64,000 nt of DNA from Burkholderia sp. Ac-20365. Its GTDB lineage: Bacteria; Pseudomonadota; Gammaproteobacteria; Burkholderiales; Burkholderiaceae. Position numbers and translations under genes: made by a program. The DNA lies in NCBI RefSeq assembly GCF_017104715.1, contig NZ_JAAGPI010000034.1:1-64000 (forward strand), given 5' to 3'. Positions 43,119-50,902 of the stretch are shown here, piece after piece. The stretch's first letter is position 1, and the number at the start of each line of letters is the position of its first letter. The notes beneath the pieces are model-generated. The model was not told where the DNA came from and ran no database searches. It saw only the letters and a list, made by a program, of their open reading frames with translations.

Positions 43119-45110
43119 ATGCGAATCGATAACACGACGCTTCAGATTCTGGCGGACTATTGCGCCGCCGCGACGGAAGTGATGGCGCACACGCTGATGC
43201 GTACCGCCCACTCCACTTTCGTGAAGGAAACCGAGGACTTCACCGCGCAACTCGTCACGCCCGACGGCGTGACCTTCGCTTCGCCCAAGGGCCTGGGCGC
43301 GACCTGGTTCACGGGTCTCGATTACGGCACCGCGTTCGGGATGATCGACGCATACGAAGAAGGCGACATCTGCGTCACCAACGATCCCTATAGCGGCTAC
43401 GTCGCAACGCATTCGCCCGACCTGCACATGTGGAAGCCCGTCTTTCACGAAGGCGAACTGGTGTGCTTCGTTGCGGGCCACGTGCACAACACGGACGTGG
43501 GCGGCGCAGTGCCCGCCTCGCTGTCACGCGCGCTGACGGAAGTGCAGCAGGAAGGCTTGCGCCTGCCGCCGCTCAAGATCTGCACGCGCAACGGCTTCAA
43601 CGAAAACGTGCTGCGCATCATCCAGACGAACGTGCGCGTGCCGGAGCAGAACTGGGGCGACCTGAAAGCGCAGATCGCCGCGATGAATGTCGGCGAGCGC
43701 CGCGTGCACGAGATCATCGCGCGCTTCGGCGTCGAGACCTTCCGTGAAGCGCAGCGCGAGCTGCTCAACTATGCGGAGCGGCAAGCGCGGCAGATCGTCG
43801 AGTCGATCCCTGACGGCGAATACTCGTTCTCCGATTACGCCGATGAAGACGGCCCGAACGGCAACCCGTGCCGCGTCGCGGTGAAACTGACCGTGCGCGG
43901 CGACGGCCTCACGATGGACTTCACGGGCAGCGATCCGCAGCTCGCGTCGTCGTTGAACATGCCGACAGGCGGCAACGAGCGGCATGCGCTCGTCACGCCC
44001 GCGCTGATTCTCGTGCTGTCCACGCTGAATCCGCACCTCGTGCTCAACTACGGGACGGCGCGCGTGGCGCGCGCGATCCTGCCCGAAGGCACGATCATGA
44101 ATGCAGTCGCGCCCGCCGCGGTCGGCATGCGCAGCCTGATCGTCGGCGTCGTTCAGCTGGCCGTGCTCGGCGCGTTCCAGCAGGCGTTGCCCGAACGGCT
44201 CGCAGCCTCGCCGGCGGGCAGCGCGTCGCTGCTCAACGTGAAGACCGCGGACCGGCATGGCCGCACGATCATGGCGTCGATCGGACCGATCAGTGGCGGC
44301 GGCGGTGGTTCACCCGAAGACGACGGCGTCGAAGGTTGCGGCGGCAACCGTTCGTTCCTCAAGAACACGCCCGTCGAAATCAATGAAGTGGAAGTGCCCA
44401 TCAAGATCTTGCGCTACGGCCTCGTCACCGATTCGGGCGGCGCCGGCAAGTATCGCGGCGGCACGGCAATGGTGATGGACTTCCAGGTGTTCTCGCCCGG
44501 CTCCGTCGTCACCGCGCGCAACCGCAACCGCACCCGCTTCGCTTCGTGGGGCGTGCTGGGCGGCAAGGCGGGCGGCACGTCGCAATTCCTGCTCAATCCA
44601 GGTACGCCGGGCGAACGCGATCTCGGCAACACGGACGTGGTCGGCTGCAATCCGGGCGACGTGCTGTCCGTGCGCGGTCCTGGCGGCGGTGGCTGGGGCG
44701 TGCCGTACGACCGCCCCGTCGAACTGGTCGCCACCGATGTACGCGGCGGCTTCGTGAGCCGCGAGGTTGCCGAACGCGTCTATGGCGTCGTGCTCGACGA
44801 TGACCTGCAGGTCGACACGGATGCGACCGCGAAGCTGCGCAAGAACGTGGCCGTCGGCGCGATCCGCGAGCCGTTCGATCTCGGCGACGCACGCGCGTCG
44901 TATGAAAAGGTCTGGAACGACGAACGATACGGCGCGCTCACCGATATCCTGAGCGGCTTGCCCGTGATCTGGCGTCACTACGTGAAGCAGAAGATTTTTG
45001 CGCTGATCGGCAATGCGCCGTCCGACAACGGCAAGGCATCGGTGAAGGCGGCCTATCTGAAGCTGCTGGATCAGGACGCCGCGCTCAAACGCAGTCTCAT
45101 CGGCGAATAA
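43119..45110 (+). CDS. HyuB/OplB-family amidohydrolase subunit, long form (HyuB4)
   Basis: The 663-residue beta subunit has MAHTLMRTAHSTFVKETED, VTNDPYSGYVATHSPD, GHVHNTDVGG and SGGGGGSPEDDG, and the same C-terminal extension as HyuB3 (for example PVIWRHYVKQKIFALIG against PISWRYFVKHKLFAAIG). It is the last gene of the operon that begins with the binding protein at 34585. No clear intrinsic terminator follows. Confidence 0.9.
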   Translation: MRIDNTTLQILADYCAAATEVMAHTLMRTAHSTFVKETEDFTAQLVTPDGVTFASPKGLGATWFTGLDYGTAFGMIDAYEEGDICVTNDPYSGYVATHSPDLHMWKPVFHEGELVCFVAGHVHNTDVGGAVPASLSRALTEVQQEGLRLPPLKICTRNGFNENVLRIIQTNVRVPEQNWGDLKAQIAAMNVGERRVHEIIARFGVETFREAQRELLNYAERQARQIVESIPDGEYSFSDYADEDGPNGNPCRVAVKLTVRGDGLTMDFTGSDPQLASSLNMPTGGNERHALVTPALILVLSTLNPHLVLNYGTARVARAILPEGTIMNAVAPAAVGMRSLIVGVVQLAVLGAFQQALPERLAASPAGSASLLNVKTADRHGRTIMASIGPISGGGGGSPEDDGVEGCGGNRSFLKNTPVEINEVEVPIKILRYGLVTDSGGAGKYRGGTAMVMDFQVFSPGSVVTARNRNRTRFASWGVLGGKAGGTSQFLLNPGTPGERDLGNTDVVGCNPGDVLSVRGPGGGGWGVPYDRPVELVATDVRGGFVSREVAERVYGVVLDDDLQVDTDATAKLRKNVAVGAIREPFDLGDARASYEKVWNDERYGALTDILSGLPVIWRHYVKQKIFALIGNAPSDNGKASVKAAYLKLLDQDAALKRSLIGE

Positions 45111-45217
45111 GGATCAGCGCGGTTTTCGCGCAAAAGGCTTTCTCTCGCAGTAGTTCGGGCGTTCACGGCTTTCTGCATACCCTGGCAGCCGTGGACGCCC
45201 ATTTTTTCGCCCGGATA

Positions 45218-45239
45218 TTTACTAGACGACTGGTCTACT
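45218..45239. promoter_or_regulatory. NemR box upstream of the nemR-like gene
   Basis: The 22 bases from TTTACTAGACGACTGG through TCTACT are repeated exactly at 45917-45938. The core TAGAC-N5-GTCTA is a perfect inverted repeat and matches the known NemR-type operator (TAGACC-N4-GGTCTA in E. coli). It lies 20 bases before the repressor start, fitting autoregulation. Confidence 0.85.
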
Positions 45240-45258
45240 CAGTGTTACAGTAGCGCCC

Positions 45259-45864
45259 ATGGTTAACGCAAGCACATCCGAAACAGTCGACGTCCGCGAG
45301 AAAATCCTTGCGGTGGGTCAGGAGATCATGGGCGCCAAAGGCTTTGCAGCCGTGGGGCTGAACGAAGTCCTGACGGCGGCCGGCGTGCCAAAGGGGTCGT
45401 TCTACCACTACTTCGGCTCGAAGGACGGATTTGGTGAGGCAATGCTCGAACGCTATTTCGAGGACTACCTTGCCGATCTGGACGAAACGCTCGCGCAGCC
45501 GGGCCTCAACATGGCGCAGCGGCTGATGAACTACTGGCAGATCTGGAAAGAAACCCAGTCCTTCTTCGACTGTCAGGGCAAGTGTCTCGCGGTAAAGCTT
45601 GGCGCGGAGGTCGCGGATATGTCGGAATCGATGCGCGCGTCGCTCGATCGCGGCACGGCGGGCATCATCACGCGGCTGGCGGCGGCGATCGACACTGGTG
45701 TGCGGGAAGGGTCGCTCGAAATCGACGGCGATCCGCTTGGTACCGCGCAAAGTCTTTACGAGCTGTGGCTGGGCGCGAGCGTCATGGTCAAGATCGTGCG
45801 CCATGCGCGGCCGTTCGATACCGCTTTGGCTACTACGCGGCAATTGTTGCGCGTCAGGGCCTGA
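45259..45864 (+). CDS. nemR: NemR-type TetR-family repressor (electrophile sensor)
   Basis: The 201-residue protein has a TetR HTH (about 12-60, with AGVPKGSFYHYFGSKDGFGEAML, nearly as in E. coli NemR) and an all-helical sensor domain. The stretch GKCLAVKLGAEVADMSESMR aligns with NemR GCLTVKLSAEVCDLSEDMR, so the redox/electrophile-sensing cysteine (Cys106 in E. coli) is retained. NemR releases DNA on reaction with reactive chlorine, methylglyoxal or quinones. Identical operators precede this gene and the DJ-1 family gene downstream. Confidence 0.88.
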   Translation: MVNASTSETVDVREKILAVGQEIMGAKGFAAVGLNEVLTAAGVPKGSFYHYFGSKDGFGEAMLERYFEDYLADLDETLAQPGLNMAQRLMNYWQIWKETQSFFDCQGKCLAVKLGAEVADMSESMRASLDRGTAGIITRLAAAIDTGVREGSLEIDGDPLGTAQSLYELWLGASVMVKIVRHARPFDTALATTRQLLRVRA

Positions 45865-45880
45865 CCAAACACATTGGCAG

Positions 45881-45909
45881 AAGGCACTTCTCACCAGGTG
45901 CCTTTTTTT
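45881..45909 (+). terminator. Intrinsic terminator after nemR
   Basis: AAGGCAC pairs with GTGCCTT around a 10-base loop and runs into seven T's. It ends the nemR transcript just before the second NemR box, so the DJ-1 gene has its own promoter. Confidence 0.85.
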
Positions 45910-45916
45910 GGGCGAA

Positions 45917-45938
45917 TTTACTAGACGACTGGTCTACT
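45917..45938. promoter_or_regulatory. NemR box upstream of the DJ-1 family gene
   Basis: An exact 22-base copy of 45218-45239, located 38 bases before the ATG at 45976. The same repressor should control both genes separately. Confidence 0.85.
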
Positions 45939-45975
45939 ACACGTTAAATGCAATCTTTATTCGCGGAGAAGCAAT

Positions 45976-46668
45976 ATGAAAGTCTTGATGGTTCTCACGT
46001 CGCATGACGAGCTTGGCAACACCGGCCGCAAGACCGGATTCTGGCTCGAAGAACTGGCCGCGCCGTACTACACGCTCAAGGATGCCGGCGTGGAGATCAC
46101 GCTCGCTTCGCCCAAGGGCGGACAGCCGCCTCTCGATCCAAAGAGCAACGAGCCGGCCAATCAGACTGAGCTGACGCGCCGATTCGAAGCCGATCCGCAC
46201 GCGATGGCACAACTCGCCGATACGATGCGCCTCGACAGCGTCACGCCTGTGGATTTCGATGCCGTGTTCTATCCGGGCGGACATGGTCCGCTTTGGGATC
46301 TGGTCGACGACCGGAATTCAATTGAACTGATCGAGTCGTTTATCGCTGCGGGCCAACCCGTTGCGCTCGTTTGCCACGCGCCTGGCGTGCTTCGTCATGC
46401 CAGGTCGCCGGATGGTCAGCCGTTGCTGAACGGCAAGGAAGTCACGGGATTCAGCAACACCGAAGAAGCCGCGGTCGGTTTGACCTATGTGGTGCCGTTC
46501 CTGGTCGAGGACGTACTCAAGGACAAAGGCGCCACGTACTCGAAAACCGAGGACTGGGCTCCGTACGTAGTCAGCGACGGTCCGCTGATTACCGGGCAAA
46601 ACCCCGCGTCGTCTGCACTGGCGGCAACTCATCTGCTGACCCAGCTTGCGCTGGCAGCGAACGCGTAA
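45976..46668 (+). CDS. DJ-1/PfpI family protein (class I glutamine amidotransferase-like)
   Basis: The 230-residue protein has the DJ-1/PfpI fold with the nucleophile elbow LVCHAPGVL (Cys133, His134) and an N-terminal glutamate pair (LEEL, residues 24-27) that usually completes the active site. Close relatives are Hsp31-like glyoxalase III and methylglyoxal or isonitrile-processing enzymes. Control by a NemR box points to detoxification of reactive carbonyls such as methylglyoxal in the cytosol. No signal peptide is present. Confidence 0.88.
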   Translation: MKVLMVLTSHDELGNTGRKTGFWLEELAAPYYTLKDAGVEITLASPKGGQPPLDPKSNEPANQTELTRRFEADPHAMAQLADTMRLDSVTPVDFDAVFYPGGHGPLWDLVDDRNSIELIESFIAAGQPVALVCHAPGVLRHARSPDGQPLLNGKEVTGFSNTEEAAVGLTYVVPFLVEDVLKDKGATYSKTEDWAPYVVSDGPLITGQNPASSALAATHLLTQLALAANA

Positions 46669-46738
46669 CCGGCTCGTCTTTGGCGGTCTGACGCGCCGCC
46701 TGTCGAACAGCTTCGCTATTGATAGTTACTTTGGCAAT

Positions 46739-47038
46739 CTAATCCGTTCGATCTTGCCGTTCATTTTTGTGAACGACCTCGACGTCGACCGTGCGGCCGT
46801 CGTCGCCAAACTCGCGTGCGTGTCGGCGCAGTGCACGTATCTTCCACCAGAGATAGCCAGCCACGACCGTGCCCACCCCGAGGAGCACGGCGAGCAGTAC
46901 TAGCGACAGCAACGCGGCCCCGACGAGCACGACCACACCAATAACGCCAGCCAGCAACCGGCTGAACCATCCGGAGCCGACGATCCGGATCTCCTTCTCA
47001 TACGTCACTCGCTGCGGTGGTGGTCTGTCGTTCTGCAT
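46739..47038 (-). CDS. Small membrane protein of unknown function
   Basis: The 99-residue product has a charged N-terminus, a long hydrophobic stretch (about residues 31-68, enough for one long or two short helices) broken by glycines, and a basic then acidic C-terminus. I do not recognise a named family. It converges on the DJ-1 gene. The 130 bases beyond its start lead into the possible remnant at 47075. Confidence 0.6.
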   Translation of the reverse strand: MQNDRPPPQRVTYEKEIRIVGSGWFSRLLAGVIGVVVLVGAALLSLVLLAVLLGVGTVVAGYLWWKIRALRRHAREFGDDGRTVDVEVVHKNERQDRTD

Positions 47039-47074
47039 CGTTCGTCTGGCCGTCGTTCGGCGAATGGTCTAGGT

Positions 47075-47251
47075 CTACGCGGGCATGCGATAAACGCGCC
47101 GACACGTGCCCGAGAAAAGATCCCGCATTTGTGCTTCGCTCGCGTCGGTTAGCGCTTTGACCACATCGTCAATCATTTGTTCAAAGCTCGCCGGGAGCCT
47201 TCCTGGCGGCAGTTGACGAGTACAGGCTTTTGCACTGAAGCGCACTCCAAA
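47075..47251 (-). pseudogene. Possible C-terminal remnant of an amidohydrolase-type gene
   Basis: A minus-strand frame open for about 58 codons ends at TAG (47075-47077) and reads like a protein end, with FEQMIDDVVKALTDASE and then MRDLFSGTCRRVYRMPA. The last part recalls the C-terminus of TIM-barrel amidohydrolases (family 2). No start or upstream domain remains. The remainder of 47252-47452 shows no gene. This is a by-eye assignment and may be chance. Confidence 0.3.
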
Positions 47252-47452
47252 CGAAGAACGGCAACATCTGCTGGCCGATTCGTCCCCTCAATTGAAACAA
47301 ATTGTCTTTCGCGATTGGAAAGTGTGCGGCTGAACAGGCGGTGCCAGGCCCATCTGTAACAGCAAGGCGCAGGCACAAATATTCCGTAAGCCGGATCGGG
47401 CCTATGGATGTGACCATCGCGTGTCAACTATGACTTCGACAACGACAACGTT

Positions 47453-47689
47453 ATGAAAAAGCACGCATTCAATTTCCTCATCGCCGTCAGCGTAGCCGCG
47501 GTATCCCTCTGCGCCGCCGCTCAGGAAGAGCCCATCAGCCCGCCGGGCGGTCATCCGAAACAGCAACGAGACGATCGGGCTCATCACGATAACGTTCATC
47601 GCGATCCCGTTCGACAAAGCACTCGCCGCTCAAATGGTCCGGATCAATCCGCGCCACGCGAACATCACCAGCCGGTTGCGCATGACTGA
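47453..47689 (+). CDS. Short exported protein of unknown function
   Basis: The 78-residue ORF begins with a good signal peptide (MKKHAFNFLIAVSVAAVSLCAAAQ) followed by EEPISPPGGHPKQQ and a low-complexity, His/Arg-rich tail. The first 35 residues resemble the start of the RcnB-like protein 63 bases downstream, but the RcnB C-terminal block is missing. It may be a frameshifted or decayed RcnB paralogue or a genuine short periplasmic protein. Confidence 0.45.
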   Translation: MKKHAFNFLIAVSVAAVSLCAAAQEEPISPPGGHPKQQRDDRAHHDNVHRDPVRQSTRRSNGPDQSAPREHHQPVAHD

Positions 47690-47752
47690 AACGGACCGAC
47701 ATTCAGCCGACGCAGCTTTTGACCTGGCTCCCACTATGCAAGGAGTAATCGC

Positions 47753-48103
47753 TTGAAGAAAGGCCTGATCGTATTTTCCGTAGCAGCGAGTCTGCTCGGA
47801 CTTTCATTGTCTGGATTCGCTCAGGAAGGCCCGGGTGGCCCCGATGACGGTGGCCCCTACGCATATCGCCACGAACCGGGCGGTCCGCCTCCGCCACCGC
47901 CTTTGCCCCACCATGACTGGCGACGTGGCCAGCCTGTGCCGCCGCAGTACCTGGCGCCGCAATACGTGGTCGACGACTGGCGGGCGTACGATCTGCAACC
48001 GCCGCCGGCCGGATACCGGTGGCTCAGAGTGAATGGCGATTTCGTGCTTGCGGCCGTCGCCACAGGCGTCATCACCAGCATTCTGCTGGCGCCGCATCCG
48101 TAA
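47753..48103 (+). CDS. RcnB-family periplasmic protein
   Basis: The 116-residue protein has a signal peptide (cleavage near GFA-Q, residue 23), a proline-rich middle with PPPPPPLPHHDWRRGQ, and the RcnB C-terminal block WRAYDLQPPPAGYRWLRVNG, then a hydrophobic end (VLAAVATGVITSILL). RcnB in E. coli helps nickel and cobalt homeostasis in the periplasm; most family members are uncharacterised. No metal transporter is adjacent. Confidence 0.82.
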   Translation: MKKGLIVFSVAASLLGLSLSGFAQEGPGGPDDGGPYAYRHEPGGPPPPPPLPHHDWRRGQPVPPQYLAPQYVVDDWRAYDLQPPPAGYRWLRVNGDFVLAAVATGVITSILLAPHP

Positions 48104-48119
48104 TTCACGCGGATAAAGA

Positions 48120-48151
48120 GGAGTAGATCCCGCGCCAGCGGGATCTACTCC
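48120..48151. terminator. Perfect 14-bp hairpin after the RcnB-like gene
   Basis: GGAGTAGATCCCGC pairs perfectly with GCGGGATCTACTCC around GCCA. It follows the RcnB-like gene by 17 bases. No T-run is present on either strand. The rest of the gap to 48285 shows no gene. Confidence 0.6.
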
Positions 48152-48285
48152 ACCGCATCGACCCGCAAGCCCGAATATTCGCAGACCACTGCGGCGTCAG
48201 ATACGCCTACGGTAGCAGCACGCCGCGTGGATACGCAGAATCCGCTTTGAAGGGAACGCGAACAGTCGCACATTCCCTCGTCGAC

Positions 48286-49395
48286 TTAATAGTGGACGAC
48301 GGTCCGGATCGACTCACCTCGATGCATCAAGTCAAAAGCTTCGTTGATATCGGCGAGAGATTTGCTGTGAGTAACGAACGGAGCGAGCTGGATTTTCCCT
48401 GCCATTGCATCCTGCACCATGCCCGGCAGTTGTGAGCGCCCCTTCACGCCACCGAATGCCGTGCCGAGCCAACGACGCCCAGTGACCAGCTGGAACGGTC
48501 TCGTCGAGATTTCCTGACCAGCACCCGCTACGCCGATGACGACCGATTGGCCCCAACCACGATGAGCGCATTCCAGTGCCGCGCGCATCACGTTGACGTT
48601 ACCGATGCACTCGAAGCTATGGTCCACACCCCAACCCGTCATTTCGACGATCACCTGCTGGATCGGCTTCTCTGAGTCTTTCGGGTTCACGCAGTCGGTG
48701 GCACCAAAAGCGCGAGCCAGTTCGAACTTCGTGGGGTTGGTGTCGATCGCGATGATGCGGCCAGCCTGGGCGAGCTTGGCACCCTGAATCACAGCGAGTC
48801 CGATACCACCGAGTCCGAACACGGCAACGCTATCGCCGGGCTGCACCTTGGCCGTATTCTTCACAGCGCCAAGGCCTGTCGTAACGCCGCATCCCAACAG
48901 GCAAACCTGCTCGGGGTTCGCGTTCGGATCGATCTTCGCAAGCGAGACTTCCGCGACGACCGTGTACTCGCTAAACGTCGAGCAACCCATGTAGTGATAG
49001 ACCGGCTGCCCGTTGTAGCTGAAACGCGTCGTGCCATCTGGCATGACGCCTTTTCCCTGGGTAGCACGCACGGACACGCAAAGATTCGTTTTGCCGCTCT
49101 TGCAGAACAGGCATTCTCCACACTCTGCGGTGTAGAGCGGAATGACGTGATCGCCCGGCTGCACACTGGTGACGCCTTCACCTACTTCGACGACGATGCC
49201 CGCTCCCTCGTGACCGAGCACGGCCGGAAACAGACCTTCGGGGTCATCACCGGACAGCGTGAATGCATCGGTATGACACACGCCCGTGTGGGTGATCTTG
49301 ACCAGCACCTCACCCTTGCGGGGCGGTTCGACGTCGATCTCGACGATTTCGAGAGGCTTGCCAGGTGCGAATGCAACTGCGGCTCGTGATTTCAT
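48286..49395 (-). CDS. frmA: S-(hydroxymethyl)glutathione dehydrogenase (class III alcohol dehydrogenase)
   Basis: The 369-residue zinc MDR enzyme has the catalytic-zinc region GVCHTDAFTLSG, GHEGAG, the structural-zinc cysteines in ECGECLFCKSGKTNLC, the catalytic-zinc cysteine in LLGCGVTTG, and the NAD motif FGLGGIGLAVIQG. It oxidises S-hydroxymethylglutathione (formaldehyde plus GSH) to S-formylglutathione with NAD+, and can act as GSNO reductase. It lies 40 bases downstream of frmR. The S-formylglutathione hydrolase (frmB) is not in the window. Confidence 0.95.
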   Translation of the reverse strand: MKSRAAVAFAPGKPLEIVEIDVEPPRKGEVLVKITHTGVCHTDAFTLSGDDPEGLFPAVLGHEGAGIVVEVGEGVTSVQPGDHVIPLYTAECGECLFCKSGKTNLCVSVRATQGKGVMPDGTTRFSYNGQPVYHYMGCSTFSEYTVVAEVSLAKIDPNANPEQVCLLGCGVTTGLGAVKNTAKVQPGDSVAVFGLGGIGLAVIQGAKLAQAGRIIAIDTNPTKFELARAFGATDCVNPKDSEKPIQQVIVEMTGWGVDHSFECIGNVNVMRAALECAHRGWGQSVVIGVAGAGQEISTRPFQLVTGRRWLGTAFGGVKGRSQLPGMVQDAMAGKIQLAPFVTHSKSLADINEAFDLMHRGESIRTVVHY

Positions 49396-49435
49396 GCGAA
49401 TCCTTATGTCAGTGGGGGATCGACGGTGACCCGAA

Positions 49436-49711
49436 TTAGCGTAGATACGACCTGACGAGGCCGACGAACTCTTCAATGGAGCTGTTTGAAGCGCTCCGCG
49501 CGCCGCTGAGATGGGCGAACTCTTCGCGCAGATGGCTTTCGAGTACTCCGGCCATCAATCCATTCACGGCACCGCGAACAGCGGCGATCTGCTGCAATAC
49601 AGGCCCGCACTCCGCCCCTTCTTCCAGCGCCCGTTCAAGCGCATCAATCTGCCCACGCAGCCGGCGTACTCGTGCCAGTACGCGCTTTTTTTCCTCGGCG
49701 GTATGCGGCAT
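49436..49711 (-). CDS. frmR: FrmR, formaldehyde-responsive repressor (CsoR/RcnR family)
   Basis: From the ATG at 49711 the protein has 91 residues, the same length as E. coli FrmR, and begins MPHTAEEKKRVLARVRRLRG. Pro2, Cys35 and His60 are all in register with the formaldehyde-sensing residues of FrmR, and the metal-site pattern of RcnR is absent. It represses frmRA until formaldehyde crosslinks Pro2 to Cys35. The operator lies just upstream. Confidence 0.93.
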   Translation of the reverse strand: MPHTAEEKKRVLARVRRLRGQIDALERALEEGAECGPVLQQIAAVRGAVNGLMAGVLESHLREEFAHLSGARSASNSSIEEFVGLVRSYLR

Positions 49712-49744
49712 CGCAACCTCGATCTGGTCGATGAGGAAATGAAT

Positions 49745-49774
49745 TGTATACTCCCCCCCAGTATAAGGAAACAA
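49745..49774 (-). promoter_or_regulatory. frmRA promoter with FrmR operator
   Basis: On the minus strand TTGTTT (49769-49774) and TATACA (49745-49750) flank an 18-base spacer. Overlapping it, 49747-49765 reads TATACTGGGGGGGAGTATA, the G-tract inverted repeat of the FrmR/RcnR/CsoR class (TACT-Gn-AGTA). Binding there would block RNA polymerase. Confidence 0.85.
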
Positions 49775-49919
49775 ACTTTTTTGTCTTTGTCGGGGAAGGA
49801 TAGCGGTCCGCGCGGATGGCCGATGCCTGCTCTTGCAGCGCCGGGCCGGGCGTCCGCTCACACGCCGACGCCCGGAAATCACCACTCAGCGACAGGCCGG
49901 CAATGCCCGGCCCGCGCCG

Positions 49920-50786
49920 TCACGGCATGATATTGATCTTGAACCACTTCTCTGACAGTTTCTTCACCGTGCCATCTGCGATCGCTGCCGTTAGCGCTGT
50001 GTCGAACTTCCCTTTCAGATCGGCGTCGCTCTGGCGGAACGCAAGGGCTTCCCCTGGACCCCAGATCGTGCCTCCAATTTTCGGCCCCACGAAAGCGAGT
50101 GATTTGTTCTCCGGTTGCTGAAGCACTGCCGTGAAATAACTCAAGTCATCGAATGCGACATCGATTCGGCCCATTGTCAGATCAAGATCGCGCTCCGGGG
50201 ACTTCTTGTACTCGCGAACGGTTGCGATGTCCTTGAAATTCGTGTTGATAAAATCCGTATAGGCAGTGCCTGTCTGGATACCAATCGCTTTTCCCTTCAA
50301 AACCGCGCGCAAGCGGTCGATGGTCGCCTTGTCTGTTTTCGTATCACCGCTCAGCTTGAGTACGTCGGACGGACCGCCAGCACCCGAGAGTACTTTCCTG
50401 TCCGCGGAAACAAAAACGCCGGGCGTTAGCGCGTACGGTCGCGAGAAAGTGACGACCTTTTCACGCTCCGGCGTAATCATGATTGCGTCCATCAATACAT
50501 CGAACTTGCCTGCACGCAGCCCTGGAATCATCGCGTCCCAGTCCTGAGCAACCAGTTTGCAGTCGAGCTTGATTCGCGCGCACAGGTTCTGCATCAGTTC
50601 CGGCTCGAAGCCGGCGAGCTTCCCGCCGGGCAAAGTGATGTTCCAGGGCGCGTATGCGCCTTCGGTGGCGATCGTTACGGAAGTCCAATCCTTCGCATAC
50701 ACCGGGGCGGTCACGCACAACGATGCGCTGCATACGGCCAGCGCCACGAGTCGACGCAGCATTCCACGTTTGCCTATCACTTTCAT
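49920..50786 (-). CDS. Amino-acid ABC transporter substrate-binding protein (HisJ/ArgT-like)
   Basis: The 288-residue protein has a signal peptide (cleavage near VYA-K, about residue 31), then VTIATEGAYAPWN, FEPELMQNLCARIKLDCK and AGKFDVLMDAIMITPER, the signature of polar or basic amino-acid binding proteins (lysine/arginine/ornithine, opines). No permease or ATPase follows. It lies 116 bases downstream of the iron-oxygenase gene on the same strand, so the two may be co-transcribed and share a ligand such as lysine or ornithine. Confidence 0.88.
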   Translation of the reverse strand: MKVIGKRGMLRRLVALAVCSASLCVTAPVYAKDWTSVTIATEGAYAPWNITLPGGKLAGFEPELMQNLCARIKLDCKLVAQDWDAMIPGLRAGKFDVLMDAIMITPEREKVVTFSRPYALTPGVFVSADRKVLSGAGGPSDVLKLSGDTKTDKATIDRLRAVLKGKAIGIQTGTAYTDFINTNFKDIATVREYKKSPERDLDLTMGRIDVAFDDLSYFTAVLQQPENKSLAFVGPKIGGTIWGPGEALAFRQSDADLKGKFDTALTAAIADGTVKKLSEKWFKINIMP

Positions 50787-50902
50787 CCTCCGTTGGCGGG
50801 TCCGCCAGGTATTAATCCATCGCGTGTGTAACGCCGCTCGCTTTCCGTGCCGTCCCGAAGATATCCAGGCACGGTTAGCGCATCACCATTGTTGAATTGC
50901 TA

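Noticed and set aside
35712..45110. Acetone or acetophenone carboxylase
   Set aside because: Those enzymes share HyuA/HyuB subunits but need further small or extra subunits; none is seen here, so amidohydrolase function is the safer call.
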